Part shown: positions 45,304 to 55,807 of the stretch, in pieces | Numbering within the stretch: the stretch's first letter is position 1 | How the letters are laid out: every line of letters starts with the position of its first letter | Source of the DNA: Neofusicoccum parvum | Lineage: Eukaryota > Ascomycota > Dothideomycetes > Botryosphaeriales > Botryosphaeriaceae | NCBI GenBank assembly: GCA_020912385.1 | Contig: CP087208.1 | Span: forward strand, 3,286,001-3,350,000 | DNA length: 64,000 nucleotides | Direction: 5' to 3' | The notes under the pieces: generated by a model | Seen by the model: the letters and a program-made list of their open reading frames with translations, nothing else | Database searches by the model: none | Told to the model about the DNA's origin: nothing | Translations under genes and position numbers: made by a program

Positions 45304-47530
45304 ATGATGCATCTGCCCTTTCTTACACGCGCCGCAGCGCTCCTCGCCATTGTCAGTTCGTCTCTGGCAATCCACCTGACTGTCTCTCAAGACGGCGGAA
45401 ACGGAACGTCTCCATACATGTGGGGCTTGATGTTTGAGGTGAGACGATACTCGAAATAAAGTGCGGAGAGGCTAAAGTACCCGTGCAGGATATCAATCAA
45501 TCTGGTGATGGTGGCCTTCATGCCCAACTGATTCGTAACAACGGTTTCCAAGGCACGGATCCGGATCTCCGGGCTTATGAGCCTTTGAATGGCACTTCTC
45601 TCACGGTCGATGACACCGTTCCACTTACCAATGAGATTCCGCGGACCCTCCGTGCTGACGTCGAGGCTGGAGCTGCTGGTGAAGCCGGTTTCGTTAACAC
45701 TGGCTACTGGGGTGTCCCTGTCGATGGGAGCACATACTCACACTCTATCTACATCCGCGGCGATTACCATGGTGATATGACGTTCTCTCTTGTAGGTCAG
45801 AACAGCGGTACTGTCTTCGGTCTGAGCACATTCCACGTTGATAGTGTTTCCGACTCCTTCACCCTTGTTGAAACCACGACAACGACAACTCGCTCCGCTG
45901 AGACTGATGTGGAATATCAACTGTCATTTGATGCGGAACTCGTTTCTGGATCATCTCTCTGGTTTGGGTTTCCTCAGCTTTACCCTTCAACCTGGAAAAG
46001 CAGGTATGACGGAACATGTCAATCAAGCTGTGAAGGTTTTGCTGATCAGTTTCAGAGAGAATGGGTTAAAGCCATGGATTGCTGAACCGGTTGACAACAT
46101 CAAGGGATCCTTTCTCCGGTTTCCTGGAGGGAATAATCTGTATGTGGATTGCCACTGATCTAAAGGTATGCTAACGGCCCATCCAGTGAGGGTCCGGACG
46201 TGAAGAATCGCTGGAAATGGAACGAGACTATCGGTCCTGTTGAGAATCGCCCGGGGCACCAAGGTAGCAGACAGAAATTTAACGAGTGGGGATTATGCTA
46301 ATAGTGCCGTAGGGGCATGGGGTTACCCAAACACGGACGCTTTAGGTAAGTCTCGCTCATGCAAGCGGGTTGAAATGCAGACTACTGAACTATGGCAGGT
46401 CTACATGAGTACTTTCACTGGTGTGAGGACATGGGCTTGGAGCCTGTTCTGGCCGTCTATTCCGGTTACTCCCTTGACGGAACGTCCATTACCGGTGACG
46501 CGCTGATTCCATTCGTGCAGGACGCACTGGATGAACTTGAGGTGAGGCACTTATCTTATGGTGTAACATCTTGGACATGACTGACCCGCGTAGTACGTCC
46601 TCGGGGATGCAAGCACAAAGTACGGTGCTCTTCGTGTTGAGAATGGCCAAGCCGACCCATGGAACGTCAAATACGTTGAAATCGGCAACGAGGATGACTT
46701 TGCTTGTAACACATACCCCGAGCGCCTCGCCGCGTACCACAGCGCCATTTCTCAGGCGTATCCGGATTTACAGTTGATCGCCAGCTCCACAAACCCGGCT
46801 TGTTTGCCCGATCCAATCCCCGAAGACATGATCCTCGACTGGCATGATTACAACGGGCCAGACGGCTTTGTCAGTCAATTCAACATGTTCGACAATACAG
46901 AGCGGAGTCATCTATACATGATTGGAGAATATGCTCGCACAGGCATGGATTGGCCTGAAATGCAGGGATCTGTTGGAGAAGCCGTATTCATGCTTGGATT
47001 GGAGCGTAACAGTGACTTGATCCGGTTTGCCTGCTACGCTCCGCTACTTCGACTCGTCGACAATCAACAGTGGCACGTAAGCATTCCAGTGCATATTGAC
47101 TTGCTGCAGTGGAGCACTACTAACCCAATTCCAGCCCGACTTGATTTCTTACCACCAGTCTCCCGATGCTGTCTACTTGTCGACAAGCTACTATGTCCAG
47201 CAGCTCTTCGCTCAGAATATCGGTGACACGACGCGTGCTGTGACCTCAGACACTGCATACGGACCTGTCTACTGGAGCGCCGTGAGTTCCGGTGACACAT
47301 ACATCATAAAACTTACAAACTACGGTCAGGATGTTCAAGACGTGAGTATTGTCATCGAGGGAAAGACAACCGGAACACTTTCTGTTCTGGCAAACGAAGA
47401 TCCAACTGCCTCCAACACAGATACAGCTGCTCCTGTTGGCCCCCCTGTTGTGTCAACAATCACGGCAATGAATGGAACCTTTTCCTTCGCTGTACCTGCC
47501 TGGGCTATCGTGGTCCTCTCTGCTCAATAG
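45304..47530 (+). CDS. GH51 alpha-L-arabinofuranosidase, secreted
   Basis: Secreted retaining glycosidase that releases arabinose from arabinan and arabinoxylan. Eight exons join in frame: 45304-45438, 45489-46003, 46050-46139, 46187-46263, 46313-46345, 46399-46541, 46594-47076 and 47135-47530, giving 623 residues, the usual size. A signal peptide precedes the Y-M-W-G-L-M-F-E-D-I-N-Q-S-G-D-G-G motif, the GH51 signature across intron 1. An N-terminal galactose-binding-like part is followed by the barrel, with F-L-R-F-P-G-G-N-N, W-G-Y-P-N-T-D, W-C-E-D-M-G-L-E-P-V-L-A-V, the acid/base glutamate in Y-V-E-I-G-N-E-D-D and the nucleophile glutamate in M-I-G-E-Y-A. The very short exon 5 (33 nt) is unusual but in phase. 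The gene looks intact. Confidence 0.93.
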
Positions 47531-47728
47531 GGAAGAGTTTCACATACAGTAGGACACTAGAGAATATATTTCAACAATATAAGGAGGGAAAGGCGACAGT
47601 ATTCATCATACTGGCAGAGATTAGGTAGTAACACGTCATCTACTCAATGTTGACTTGACGCAAAGCTTGCGTGTTTTCGAGTTTGGTCTTGTGTTCAACA
47701 TTTCCACCTGAACTATAGGTTCGTGTGT
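47531..47728. other. intergenic
   Basis: Short 3' flank of the GH51 gene up to the target-site duplication of the solo LTR. Nothing else is seen. Confidence 0.5.
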
Positions 47729-47733
47729 TATAC

Positions 47734-47942
47734 TGTCGAACGGTGCGAGAAAGTAAGACGCCGCTGTCTTGTAAATTAAGGCTATCTGAGCTAACTATAT
47801 ACTACGCGTTTGAAAGAACACAGTGGCTCTTTCATTGACCTTGGCTATAGTAAGAAGGGGAGCAAAGGGGTAGTGTTGAGGCTAGTGTAGCTTTTGTTGA
47901 ACGAAAGATGAAGCACGTGATTACGGGCACGTGTGGTTGATA
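47734..47942. mobile_element. solo LTR, 209 bp, with TATAC target-site duplication
   Basis: The element begins TGTCGAACGG and ends GTGGTTGATA. It is flanked by perfect 5-bp direct repeats TATAC at 47729-47733 and 47943-47947, as left by retroviral-type integration. Its first ~36 nt match a second copy at 63679 closely (about 30 of 36). The final CA of an LTR has become TA, a C-to-T change. No internal retrotransposon sequence lies beside it, so it arose by LTR-LTR recombination. Confidence 0.75.
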
Positions 47943-47947
47943 TATAC

Positions 47948-48348
47948 CCTTAGTTCCTCAAAAATAACTATCGAAAATCTTTTCACTATTGTTTTAATAT
48001 ACAAAGCAAGTCGTATAGTTAGCAGGCTATACGGATGTACTAGTAGTACTAGTAAGTATTTTTCCTAGCTTGCTTTAATCTACATTGCTAGAACTTTTCT
48101 TCGATTTTTGAATGTGCTGCTTATAGATGCGCAAAAAAAGAAACGGAAGCCGCACGCCAAGCTTTAGAAGAATCCCATGAATAGCAGAACGTAAGGAATA
48201 GACGCTTAGAGGAATGTCGGAAAAGAATGGGAAGGGAAAGAATTGATCGATAAAACCAGACATTGACTATAGCAACCGAACTTGCCAGAACCAACTGAAT
48301 CAAAAATTCGATAGCGGTTGGCAAAACTGATTATAGTCTCGTCTCCAA
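47948..48348. other. AT-rich intergenic
   Basis: Rich in TA steps, with no gene. The composition is like repeat-induced point mutation debris. Confidence 0.4.
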
Positions 48349-49712
48349 TTATGAGACTGCTGTGTATTGCAAATTTGGCGTACTATTCCCCCTCGTAATG
48401 CGGTATCTGACGCGCGCAAACTCGGATTCTTCTACTGCTAGGCGAAATTCGTCGTTGTAACGGTGCTGCAGCGCTGTCGCCATCAAATCTGTGCTACTTT
48501 GCGCCTTCTCGCGCGTAATAAGCAGTAGCACGATGCGCGCGAGCACGGTGAGGCATCCAAGAAGGGCAACGATGACACCAATGATGGATGTGCGGCCTTC
48601 GAAGCCCCAGCCCCAGATTCGTCGATTGACGTTCGTCCAGAGCAAAGGATGTTCAGGTGTTATCTGGGTCTGGATGCTCGAATTGCTAAAGGGAACGAGG
48701 GAAGCAGCGTGGAGTATGGTATACTCGAGCACTCCAGAAAAAGTGAGCGAATCTTCGTAGCTTGTAAGACTGTATGGGTCAAGCACTGTAGACGCTGATG
48801 TTTGCAGCATTGAAGCTGCATCCCAGGTGGAGGATGCATCGCCCCCATCATCGAGTCCCCATGCAGCGAGAATCCAGGCCGGGTCAAGTCCTATGGGAAA
48901 TATGTCATGTGGAGGATTAGGGACTTCAACGGTATGAAGATTTAGGAAGATTGTTATGGCATCGAAGGTGTACGTGGCAAATCCGTACGAAAGAAGGAAC
49001 TGCGCCATGTAGACATACTCAGGGTTTGGAGACCTTGGCCGGGATACCTGGATAACAAAAACGTCCTCGGTTCTGTCATTGTCGAAGATTCCGCCCCGTC
49101 CATGAGCAAATGTTTTGTCGTAGTCGCACTCAATCCCTTCCGGAACTGTGCCGTTGTTTAAACACTGACCCCACGAAACGGCACCAATTCTAAAACCATC
49201 CTTCTACCTCCACAGCGCATCGCCTTTGGCAAAATTACTCCCTTCAGACAAAGATGTGTAGCTACTTGGATAGGGAAGAAACAATGCGCGAACGAGGCTT
49301 TCTCAATATACATACAGTGCAGCGGCGTCGACATTCAGGTTCAGACGTTCAGACCTGGCTTCTTGGAGTCAGCGTACATTGTACGAGAATGAGCCCGACG
49401 ATAAAAAGAGGATATGGAAGATAACTGCTGCTGTCTGAACGTGGACCTGTTCAAATATAGCGTAAGCATGGCGAGTAGACTGCATCCAGCCCCAGCCCAT
49501 GGTAGATGAGCGAGTCGTCGTGTATAGTCGAACCTGCGTAGATACTCGAACACCGCATCGTAGTTGCGTATACAGCCCTCTGACCCGCCGTTGAGCATGG
49601 CCAAACTAATTTCCAGGATATTGAAAGAATTGTAATTACTGTAAGACAGTAGAATGCGCGTGATTACGGCGTGAAAACGAGCGCACTCTTTCTCCGCTTT
49701 CTTAACGAACAA
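48349..49712 (-). pseudogene. decayed membrane-protein gene with three in-frame stops
   Basis: A single minus-strand frame can be read from about 49485 to the stop at 48349, interrupted by TGA at 49369-49371, TGA at 49303-49305 and TAG at 49204-49206. The codons around each stop still read as sensible protein, for example D-A-L-W-R before and K-D-G-F-R-I-G-A-V-S-W-G-Q-C after the last one. Each stop can be explained by a single C-to-T change (CGA to TGA, CAG to TAG). The C-terminal part (49008-48349) is open, with one clear membrane helix (S-I-I-G-V-I-V-A-L-L-G-C-L-T-V-L-A) and a short cytosolic tail. An upstream fragment to 49712 is in a different frame. The family is not named; the shape resembles fungal-specific membrane proteins with a large outer part. 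Confidence 0.6.
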
Positions 49713-49775
49713 AAGCCGCGCCTAAAGAAAAGCTCTTCGCCCCATGCAATATTGCGTTGTTTCATTTTTACATGA

Positions 49776-50657
49776 TCAAAGCTTCGAGATCTGCCATCGA
49801 GGCGGTCTCTTTTGCACGAAGGCCTGAATCCCATCTACGAAGTTGTGGGTAGTGATAAGTTTCTTATACCACCTTTCCAGAAGCTCAGAAGTGCCGTCTT
49901 CGACGTCAGCTTTCTCCCACGCAAGATTAATGCCAGCTTTAGTGACAATGATGCTGTCTGGACTGTTCTCACAGATCTCCTTGGCCAAAGCGACGGCCTC
50001 ACGTACAGCTTCACCCTCCCCGTTCTCAACGACCCGGTTCACAAGGCCCCAGACATGCAGCTCCTCAGCTGTTACATCCCGACCAGTGAGCGCGAGTTCC
50101 GACGCCCTCTGTTTTCCTATAATACGAGCTAACCGCGGCAGGCACCCTGCGACGGCAGCAACCCCACGTTTAATCTCCGGTAACCCAAAGACGGCACTCC
50201 GCACAGCAATGACCATATCACAGTTGGTGATTATCTCGAACCCCCCGCCCATGCATACTCCATTGACCGCAGCGATAATAGGTTTCTTGCCTCTTCGTCG
50301 CGAAAGGCCACCAAGGCCGGGGCTTTCAAAAGGGTAAACTTTGCCAGCTTCGTTTAGGGAATTCCATTCTGAAGATACCGTTTGTTAGATATTCATAGCG
50401 CTCGCTTGGACCCCGGTGTACAAACCATGTAGGTCTCCCCCGCTGCAAAATGCGTTTCCAGAGCCAGTGATGATGCCAACTAATAGATGTGGTGTCTTGT
50501 CAAACCACTCCCATAGCTCCTTCATTTGTCTGCTCGTCTCCAGGTCGATAGCATTGAGTCGGTCCGATCTTTGGAGAGCTAGGAGAAGAATGCTTTGAGT
50601 CGGGAACGAAACGACACAGTTTTGAACCACGGGGTTCGAGGGCGGTGTAGCTGACAT
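49776..50657 (-). CDS. enoyl-CoA hydratase/isomerase family protein, 274 aa
   Basis: Crotonase-fold enzyme acting on acyl-CoA thioesters, for example in beta-oxidation or amino-acid breakdown. Exons 50657-50426 and 50368-49776 on the minus strand, with a GTTTGT donor, join in frame. Core motifs: R-S-D-R-L-N-A-I-D at the N-terminus, I-T-G-S-G-N-A-F-C-S-G-G-D-L forming the first half of the oxyanion hole, A-A-V-N-G-V-C-M-G-G-G-F-E for the second half, and F-G-L-P-E-I-K-R-G with Glu at the catalytic position. There is C-terminal F-V-Q-K-R-P-P-R-W, normal for the family. No clear peroxisomal SKL-type signal is seen; the end reads I-S-K-L, whose last three residues are S-K-L, which is in fact a canonical PTS1, so peroxisomal location is likely. 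Confidence 0.92.
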
Positions 50658-51573
50658 GTTGTGCCTTCAAAAAGCGGAGTATTCCTTTTTCAGATGGAAC
50701 CAAGAAAAAGACAAGCAAAGAACAAAATCTAACGATCATCGTGGTACCCGGGCTTTATATCCCCAAAAGATAAAGGCTCGTAGGGCAAGGAGCGCAAGGG
50801 CCAGTACAATCACGGACAAGGGTCTCGCACGGAGCGCTGAAAGATACGAGAACGAGAAGTGTGTAGGCAAACACGTAGCTAGCCAACAACAAGAAGTTTA
50901 TCAGGACACCCGCCCGCGAGTAATAGGACCGTAGTAATGAAAGGCCCGGAAGGAGGAGGATAACTTGATGACTTCAAGGATACACAGAATTTGACAGCGG
51001 TGTTACTATTACTTGTTTGTGAGATGCATCCAAAAGGCGATGGGGAAAGAGTTTCTTCTCGTGTGCGCGACTCCGCTGGCAGCGGGGAAAAGGAGCCGTG
51101 CTGGGCCAAATCAGCCAATAGAATGAAATGAAGTCGCTGTGCACGGGGATTAACATTAGAACCACCCTGAAAAAGATATTCAGACTACAATAAGAGTTAG
51201 AACTTCAATGCCAGCTAAGCGCCATTGTCAAGTGTGCCCCACCATCCCCGTGCTCCAATACTGTCTGGAAAATTCCACGATCCTGACCGGTACCGATCAC
51301 CTCCTACATGAGCGCTTTGAGATGGTCTTCACTCTCTTAGCGAAACCGAACCTTAAGATTGTCGGTTCCAATTCAAAGCAGAGCTATGAAAAGACACGTG
51401 TACTTAATAATACCACTACCGTCAACGTTGGACTGTATGGGCTAAAACTGCACGGTCTTACCAAGCGCATTTCCACTAATGGGATTATTTATTAGTACCT
51501 ACGAGCGACCGTCTCTATTTATTCTCTAGCTATGCTAAAAAAGATAGAGCAACAACGAAAGTTTGTGTTATGA
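50658..51573. other. intergenic
   Basis: Between two minus-strand genes. Short open frames have no domain; nothing else is seen. Confidence 0.5.
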
Positions 51574-54294
51574 TCAGCACCAACCAAAACAGCCTCCTTC
51601 GTCCTCCTCATTATCATCATCTCCGCAGCCAAAGCAACCACTACTGCAGCAGCTCCCCTCACAGCAATCGTCCCCACAGCAATCATCTCCACAAATATTA
51701 CAACAATCCTCACAGTAAGACTCGTTGTCGTCATATTCAACTTGCTCCCCATCGCTTATGGCTCCATGATCAACCTCGGTAGAGTCATCCTCGACGCTAT
51801 CAGAAGCGGTCTGGTCTGCAGCATACACAGCAGCGCCTCCAATCGCGGCTCCTCCCAGGGCAGCTCCAGCGACTACTCTCGCGTTGTTGTTCCTCGGCTC
51901 AGGACTGTGCTGGCGCACTCGCTCCTGCGAGTATGTCTCCTGTGGCTTGTTCGGTGGTCGCTCGTATCGATCTTGCTGTCCGTTGTGCTGATAATGACCT
52001 TGCTCTTGTCCATATGGCTCTTGGTCATATGAGTCTTGGTCGTATGGATCTTGCTGTCGCTCGTAGACCTCCCGGTTGTATGAGCCTTGCTCGTGTCCGT
52101 ATGGCTGTCGGTCATATGGATCTTGCTCTTGTCCATATTGCTGTCGGTTATATGTACCTTGATATTGTTCGTAAAGTTGCTGCTGATATGGACCTTGCTC
52201 CTGTCGATATGGCTGTCGTTCATAGGGATCCTGTTGTCGCTTGTAGGGATGTCCGCCATATTGATTTTGCGTTTGTTCATATGGCCGTACATGGTATGGG
52301 TTTTGCTCTCGTATATCGCCTTCCCACGGCCCCTGATGCTGTTGTTGTGACTCTTGCCACTGGTCAGGTTGCGGGTAACCTTGCCACTGATTTTGCGACT
52401 GCCCGGGTTCCTGCTCCCCAGATTCGTACTGTGCTGGATCCTGCTGCTCGGTTTCCTGATTGTTGGGATCCTCGGGTGGCTGGGGCCCCTGTTGCTCGGG
52501 CTCCGTATTCTTCTCATCCACGTTCTGTTCATCGGGCTGCGCCTCGTCCGGCATCTTACCCGGCTTCTTCCCACCCTCTGGCTTCTCTCCACCCTCTGGT
52601 TCCGTCCCCTCTTCAGGCTTCTGTTTCTTCTTCTTCTTCTTCTTCTCCGCTTCGTCTCTTTCGTCATTCTTCTTTTTCTCCGCCTCTGTCCTGTCGTCTT
52701 TCTTTTTCTTCTCGGCCTCCTCCTTCTCGTCATTCTTCTTCATCTCCGCTGCATCCTTTTTCTTCTTCTCCTCAACTTTCTTATCTCTCTTTCTCTCCTC
52801 CTGCATCCTTTTCTCCGCATGCTTCACCTGGGCTTTGTACCCACTGTCGCTGTTGCTGCCACCTCCGTGGTGGTGCTGATGCGAGCTCGAACCACCGCCG
52901 AACTGGAGCTTGGGAGCGAAGGACGACCCTCCGGAAGACGAGCTGTGCGACCCACCGCCAAACTTTGGCGCAAAAGAAGACCCAATGGAGGAGGAAGAGT
53001 GCGATTTCGATTGCGGTGCTTGTTGTGTCTGCACATGTGTTTGATGCTGCTGCTGCTGCTGTTGTGGCGGTGGCGGCGACCGCTGGCCCCGCGCCGGTGC
53101 GGGCTTGTTGTGATCGTAGTTGTTCGAGGTGTTCTGCATGGGCCCCGGAGGTGGAGCGGCAGCCCGGCCGTCGGTAGGGGAAGGTCTCGGGGCAGCGTGG
53201 TTCTTTGGAGGGCTGGGGCGGTTGCCTCCCGTCGATGCTCTTGGGGGTCTGGGACGGTCGGCTCCCACCGGCACCCTTGCGGGACGATCGGCCCCGCCGA
53301 TGGGGACTCGCGGGGGCATTGGGCCGCCGCCGCCTATTCCAGCTTGAACCGGGGCCCCTCCCGCAGGTCTCGGTCCGCGGGGTACGCTATCCGGATCTCC
53401 TGCGGACCTGGAGTGCAGCCGATCGCCTGATGCGGCTTGGTGGAGCCCCGAACGTGGTTGCTGCTGGCTGGCGGCTGCTTCGCCTTGTCGAAATCCAGCC
53501 GGCAGTTGACCGCCGCCAGGCTGAGGCCCGGGATGTAGTTGGCCGCCAGCTCCGCCGGGTAGACCGGCGAGGTGACGCTGCTCGGCTTGTGCGGCTTGCA
53601 GTGCCGGGGGTAGTGGACGACTGTCGACGGCTGCATTTTGGACTCCTGAGAGCTGTTGACGGACCAAGGGCTCGGTCTGATAACTTGGCGCTGGGGGACG
53701 GTTAGCGCCATTCTGAAGTCCCGATAGCTGTTGCGACCCGTCGGATGTAGTCTGATCATAAGGTGCAGATCGAAGTCCAGGAGGTTGTTGACTATGAGAT
53801 GCCGGCCGAAGCATAGAGGGTTGTTGCTCATAGGATCCAGGCTGCAGCCCTGGCGATTGTTGGCCATAAGCTGTAGCCTGAACCCTTGGGAGTGATCGCG
53901 GTCGCCCAATAGCTACTCCTTGGAAGCGTGGAGGTGGTGGGCTGTCAGTAGTTATATCAAAGCCCGAAAGTGAGGGACTGTCAGAGGGTCTCTGAAAAGT
54001 AGGGAGTCGTGAGCTATCCGTTGGTGAAGGTGGTCGATCAGCTGAGGCTTGAACTCGAACCCATGGGGGTAGTGGCCGCTCAGATGCGGGCTGAAGCCCA
54101 GATGGTTGCGGGCGGCCTCCGTCCGTTGGAGGAGCTGTTTGCTGGCTGGATCTGTCCGTGTTCGTAGCGTATACAGGAGGATTCTGAATACTTGCGGGCT
54201 GCGGATTGTACGCCATTTGCTCAGTTGCGCGGGGCTGCCTGTACACGGGACGAGGCATAGGAGGACGACGATGCTGGTCGCACGGGTAGTCCAT
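51574..54294 (-). CDS. low-complexity prion-like protein with 14-cysteine tail, 906 aa
   Basis: Unrecognised single-exon gene. Residues 1-400 are rich in P, Q, S and G with short motifs repeated loosely (Q-Q-P-x-G-L-R/Q, Q-Q-L-S-G-L/V-Q). Residues about 405-480 have a Q/H/S/G stretch with two G-S-S-F-A-P-K copies. Residues about 485-578 are a highly charged K/E helix, probably coiled coil. Residues about 640-795 are Q/Y-rich repeats of the form Q-E-Q-D-P-Y-D-R-Q-P-Y-G. Residues about 802-828 are a glycine-zipper-like G-A-A-L-G-G-A-A-I-G-G segment that could enter a membrane. The last 46 residues hold 14 cysteines, many as C-C pairs between D-D or G-D-D spacers (for example C-G-D-D-C-C-G-D-D-C-C). 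No signal peptide. A role in metal binding, membrane-anchored condensates or cell-wall/septal structure is possible but unproven. Confidence 0.7.
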   Translation of the reverse strand: MDYPCDQHRRPPMPRPVYRQPRATEQMAYNPQPASIQNPPVYATNTDRSSQQTAPPTDGGRPQPSGLQPASERPLPPWVRVQASADRPPSPTDSSRLPTFQRPSDSPSLSGFDITTDSPPPPRFQGVAIGRPRSLPRVQATAYGQQSPGLQPGSYEQQPSMLRPASHSQQPPGLRSAPYDQTTSDGSQQLSGLQNGANRPPAPSYQTEPLVRQQLSGVQNAAVDSRPLPPALQAAQAEQRHLAGLPGGAGGQLHPGPQPGGGQLPAGFRQGEAAASQQQPRSGLHQAASGDRLHSRSAGDPDSVPRGPRPAGGAPVQAGIGGGGPMPPRVPIGGADRPARVPVGADRPRPPRASTGGNRPSPPKNHAAPRPSPTDGRAAAPPPGPMQNTSNNYDHNKPAPARGQRSPPPPQQQQQQHQTHVQTQQAPQSKSHSSSSIGSSFAPKFGGGSHSSSSGGSSFAPKLQFGGGSSSHQHHHGGGSNSDSGYKAQVKHAEKRMQEERKRDKKVEEKKKKDAAEMKKNDEKEEAEKKKKDDRTEAEKKKNDERDEAEKKKKKKKQKPEEGTEPEGGEKPEGGKKPGKMPDEAQPDEQNVDEKNTEPEQQGPQPPEDPNNQETEQQDPAQYESGEQEPGQSQNQWQGYPQPDQWQESQQQHQGPWEGDIREQNPYHVRPYEQTQNQYGGHPYKRQQDPYERQPYRQEQGPYQQQLYEQYQGTYNRQQYGQEQDPYDRQPYGHEQGSYNREVYERQQDPYDQDSYDQEPYGQEQGHYQHNGQQDRYERPPNKPQETYSQERVRQHSPEPRNNNARVVAGAALGGAAIGGAAVYAADQTASDSVEDDSTEVDHGAISDGEQVEYDDNESYCEDCCNICGDDCCGDDCCEGSCCSSGCFGCGDDDNEEDEGGCFGWC
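52010..52330 (-). repeat. degenerate tandem repeats encoding Q/Y-rich units
   Basis: Within the 906-residue protein the codons repeat in blocks of about 10-11 residues, alternating Q-D-P-Y or Q-G-x-Y with R-Q-P-Y. The copies differ by point changes and small length changes, so unit number may vary between strains. Confidence 0.7.
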
Positions 54295-55807
54295 GATGAA
54301 CTAATGCAGCGAAGAGAATTGGCCAAGATGATTCTGTCAATGGAGCAATGGCGAAGCAATCCAACATTGAGAAGAAAGGCTTTAATACCAAAGGCAGCTC
54401 TATATATTCGATCCTCTTTTTTGCTATTCTGCAAATTGCAGCCTGTTCTGATGTTACAGTCCACAGCGTCAGCGCAACGTCTTTCAGCACTAGCGTTTGC
54501 AGCCACAAACCCAAAATTATCATACGTAGGGCTTCTTACGCGCTCCTGCCATGCTGCCACACCGCGAGTAGCCTCAATATAGACTAGTAAGATTGACTGC
54601 AGCATCAACAGCCTAGACGGTGTGCTTGAAAATGCTGCGCATGATAACGAAACCCATTTTCGGTTGCATGCGCCATGTCACATTTTCGACTCTTGTCATT
54701 GAATCACTTCCAGTATAGGTGTGCAGGATCAGCAGTCTGCTGACGGGCTTGCTTGCGCAAAAAATCGATACGAGTTCAGCCAACATTATTGGCGGGTTGC
54801 TGCATCCCACAATCGCTGTTGTCCAATGGCTGATAGCTGCCCGCAAGGCTGAGAGGCCGCCCGCCTTGGAGCCGCCGGGGCTGCTGCGTGGCTTTTTCTT
54901 CGAAGTTTACAGGCTCCGAGTGAAAATCATGCGAGGACACAAGCTGGGAGCCAAAGAGGTCCGACGTGGACATATTCCGTATGTCAGAAACCCGATTAGA
55001 AGGCCAGCAGTGGCGCAGACACTGCAGAATGATATTTTCGATGATCACGATTATTCGATAGGGGCGGATACCTGAATGATATTATCTGAGAGGGCACAGG
55101 AACGGGACTTCTCAGTAGCATAAGAGCTTGAGCTTACAGTCCAGGCTGCTGCCTCTGTCCGTCTTCATCACTGACATCTATATGTTGGTGTATTGGTTGA
55201 TATGCGGGTGGCCGCCGATCGACTAACTTACTATAGCTGAAGCATGAGTCGGAAAGGGGAAAGCTCGGGACATGGACCTTTGAACCGCGAATGCTGTCCT
55301 AACATCTAAGCCTCGTTCCGGGGATAGATCGCAGCTGATTACTATCAAACCCCGTCTCCAGCCTGGCCAAGTACCCAGGCTACACAATAAGCCGCAGCCG
55401 CATGGCTGACCACCAAATTCTGCAGAGTGCTGCCTGTCAGGATTGTTCTGCCTTCCTCTGCCTGTCCAGATCAATATCATGCAAGATTTTCTATATAGGT
55501 ATCCGGGCTAATTATACCTTTGAATCAGAGGTCGAGCCTAGCCTTCCTGTAGAATTATGTGATACGACGTGGCTCACAACGGCGCGTATATGAAATTGGA
55601 GTGGCTGGATAGAATGATCTTAATCAGCAGCCTTGCCTTTATATTGCTTTCAATGTTATAACTATCCAGGCGAGCATCGAAATTGACCAGAAACAAGAGT
55701 TCCTGCCTTCAGACATTTACTTTGCCTTCGTTTCTTTCCATCTTTCCGCTTCATTTCACGAGACATCCAACACTCTCACTTCTACCGTCTTTGTTCCTCA
55801 GGCCAAG
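54295..55807. other. intergenic, 1.5 kb
   Basis: Divergent region between the low-complexity gene and the Fig1-family gene. Short open frames on both strands were examined and none shows a domain or signal peptide. Confidence 0.5.

Noticed and set aside
51933..53430. Plus-strand open frames of 414 and 358 codons (51933-53177 and 52354-53430)
   Set aside because: They are antisense shadows of the repeat-rich low-complexity gene; their runs of hydrophobic or serine residues are what its K/E and Q codons give on the other strand.
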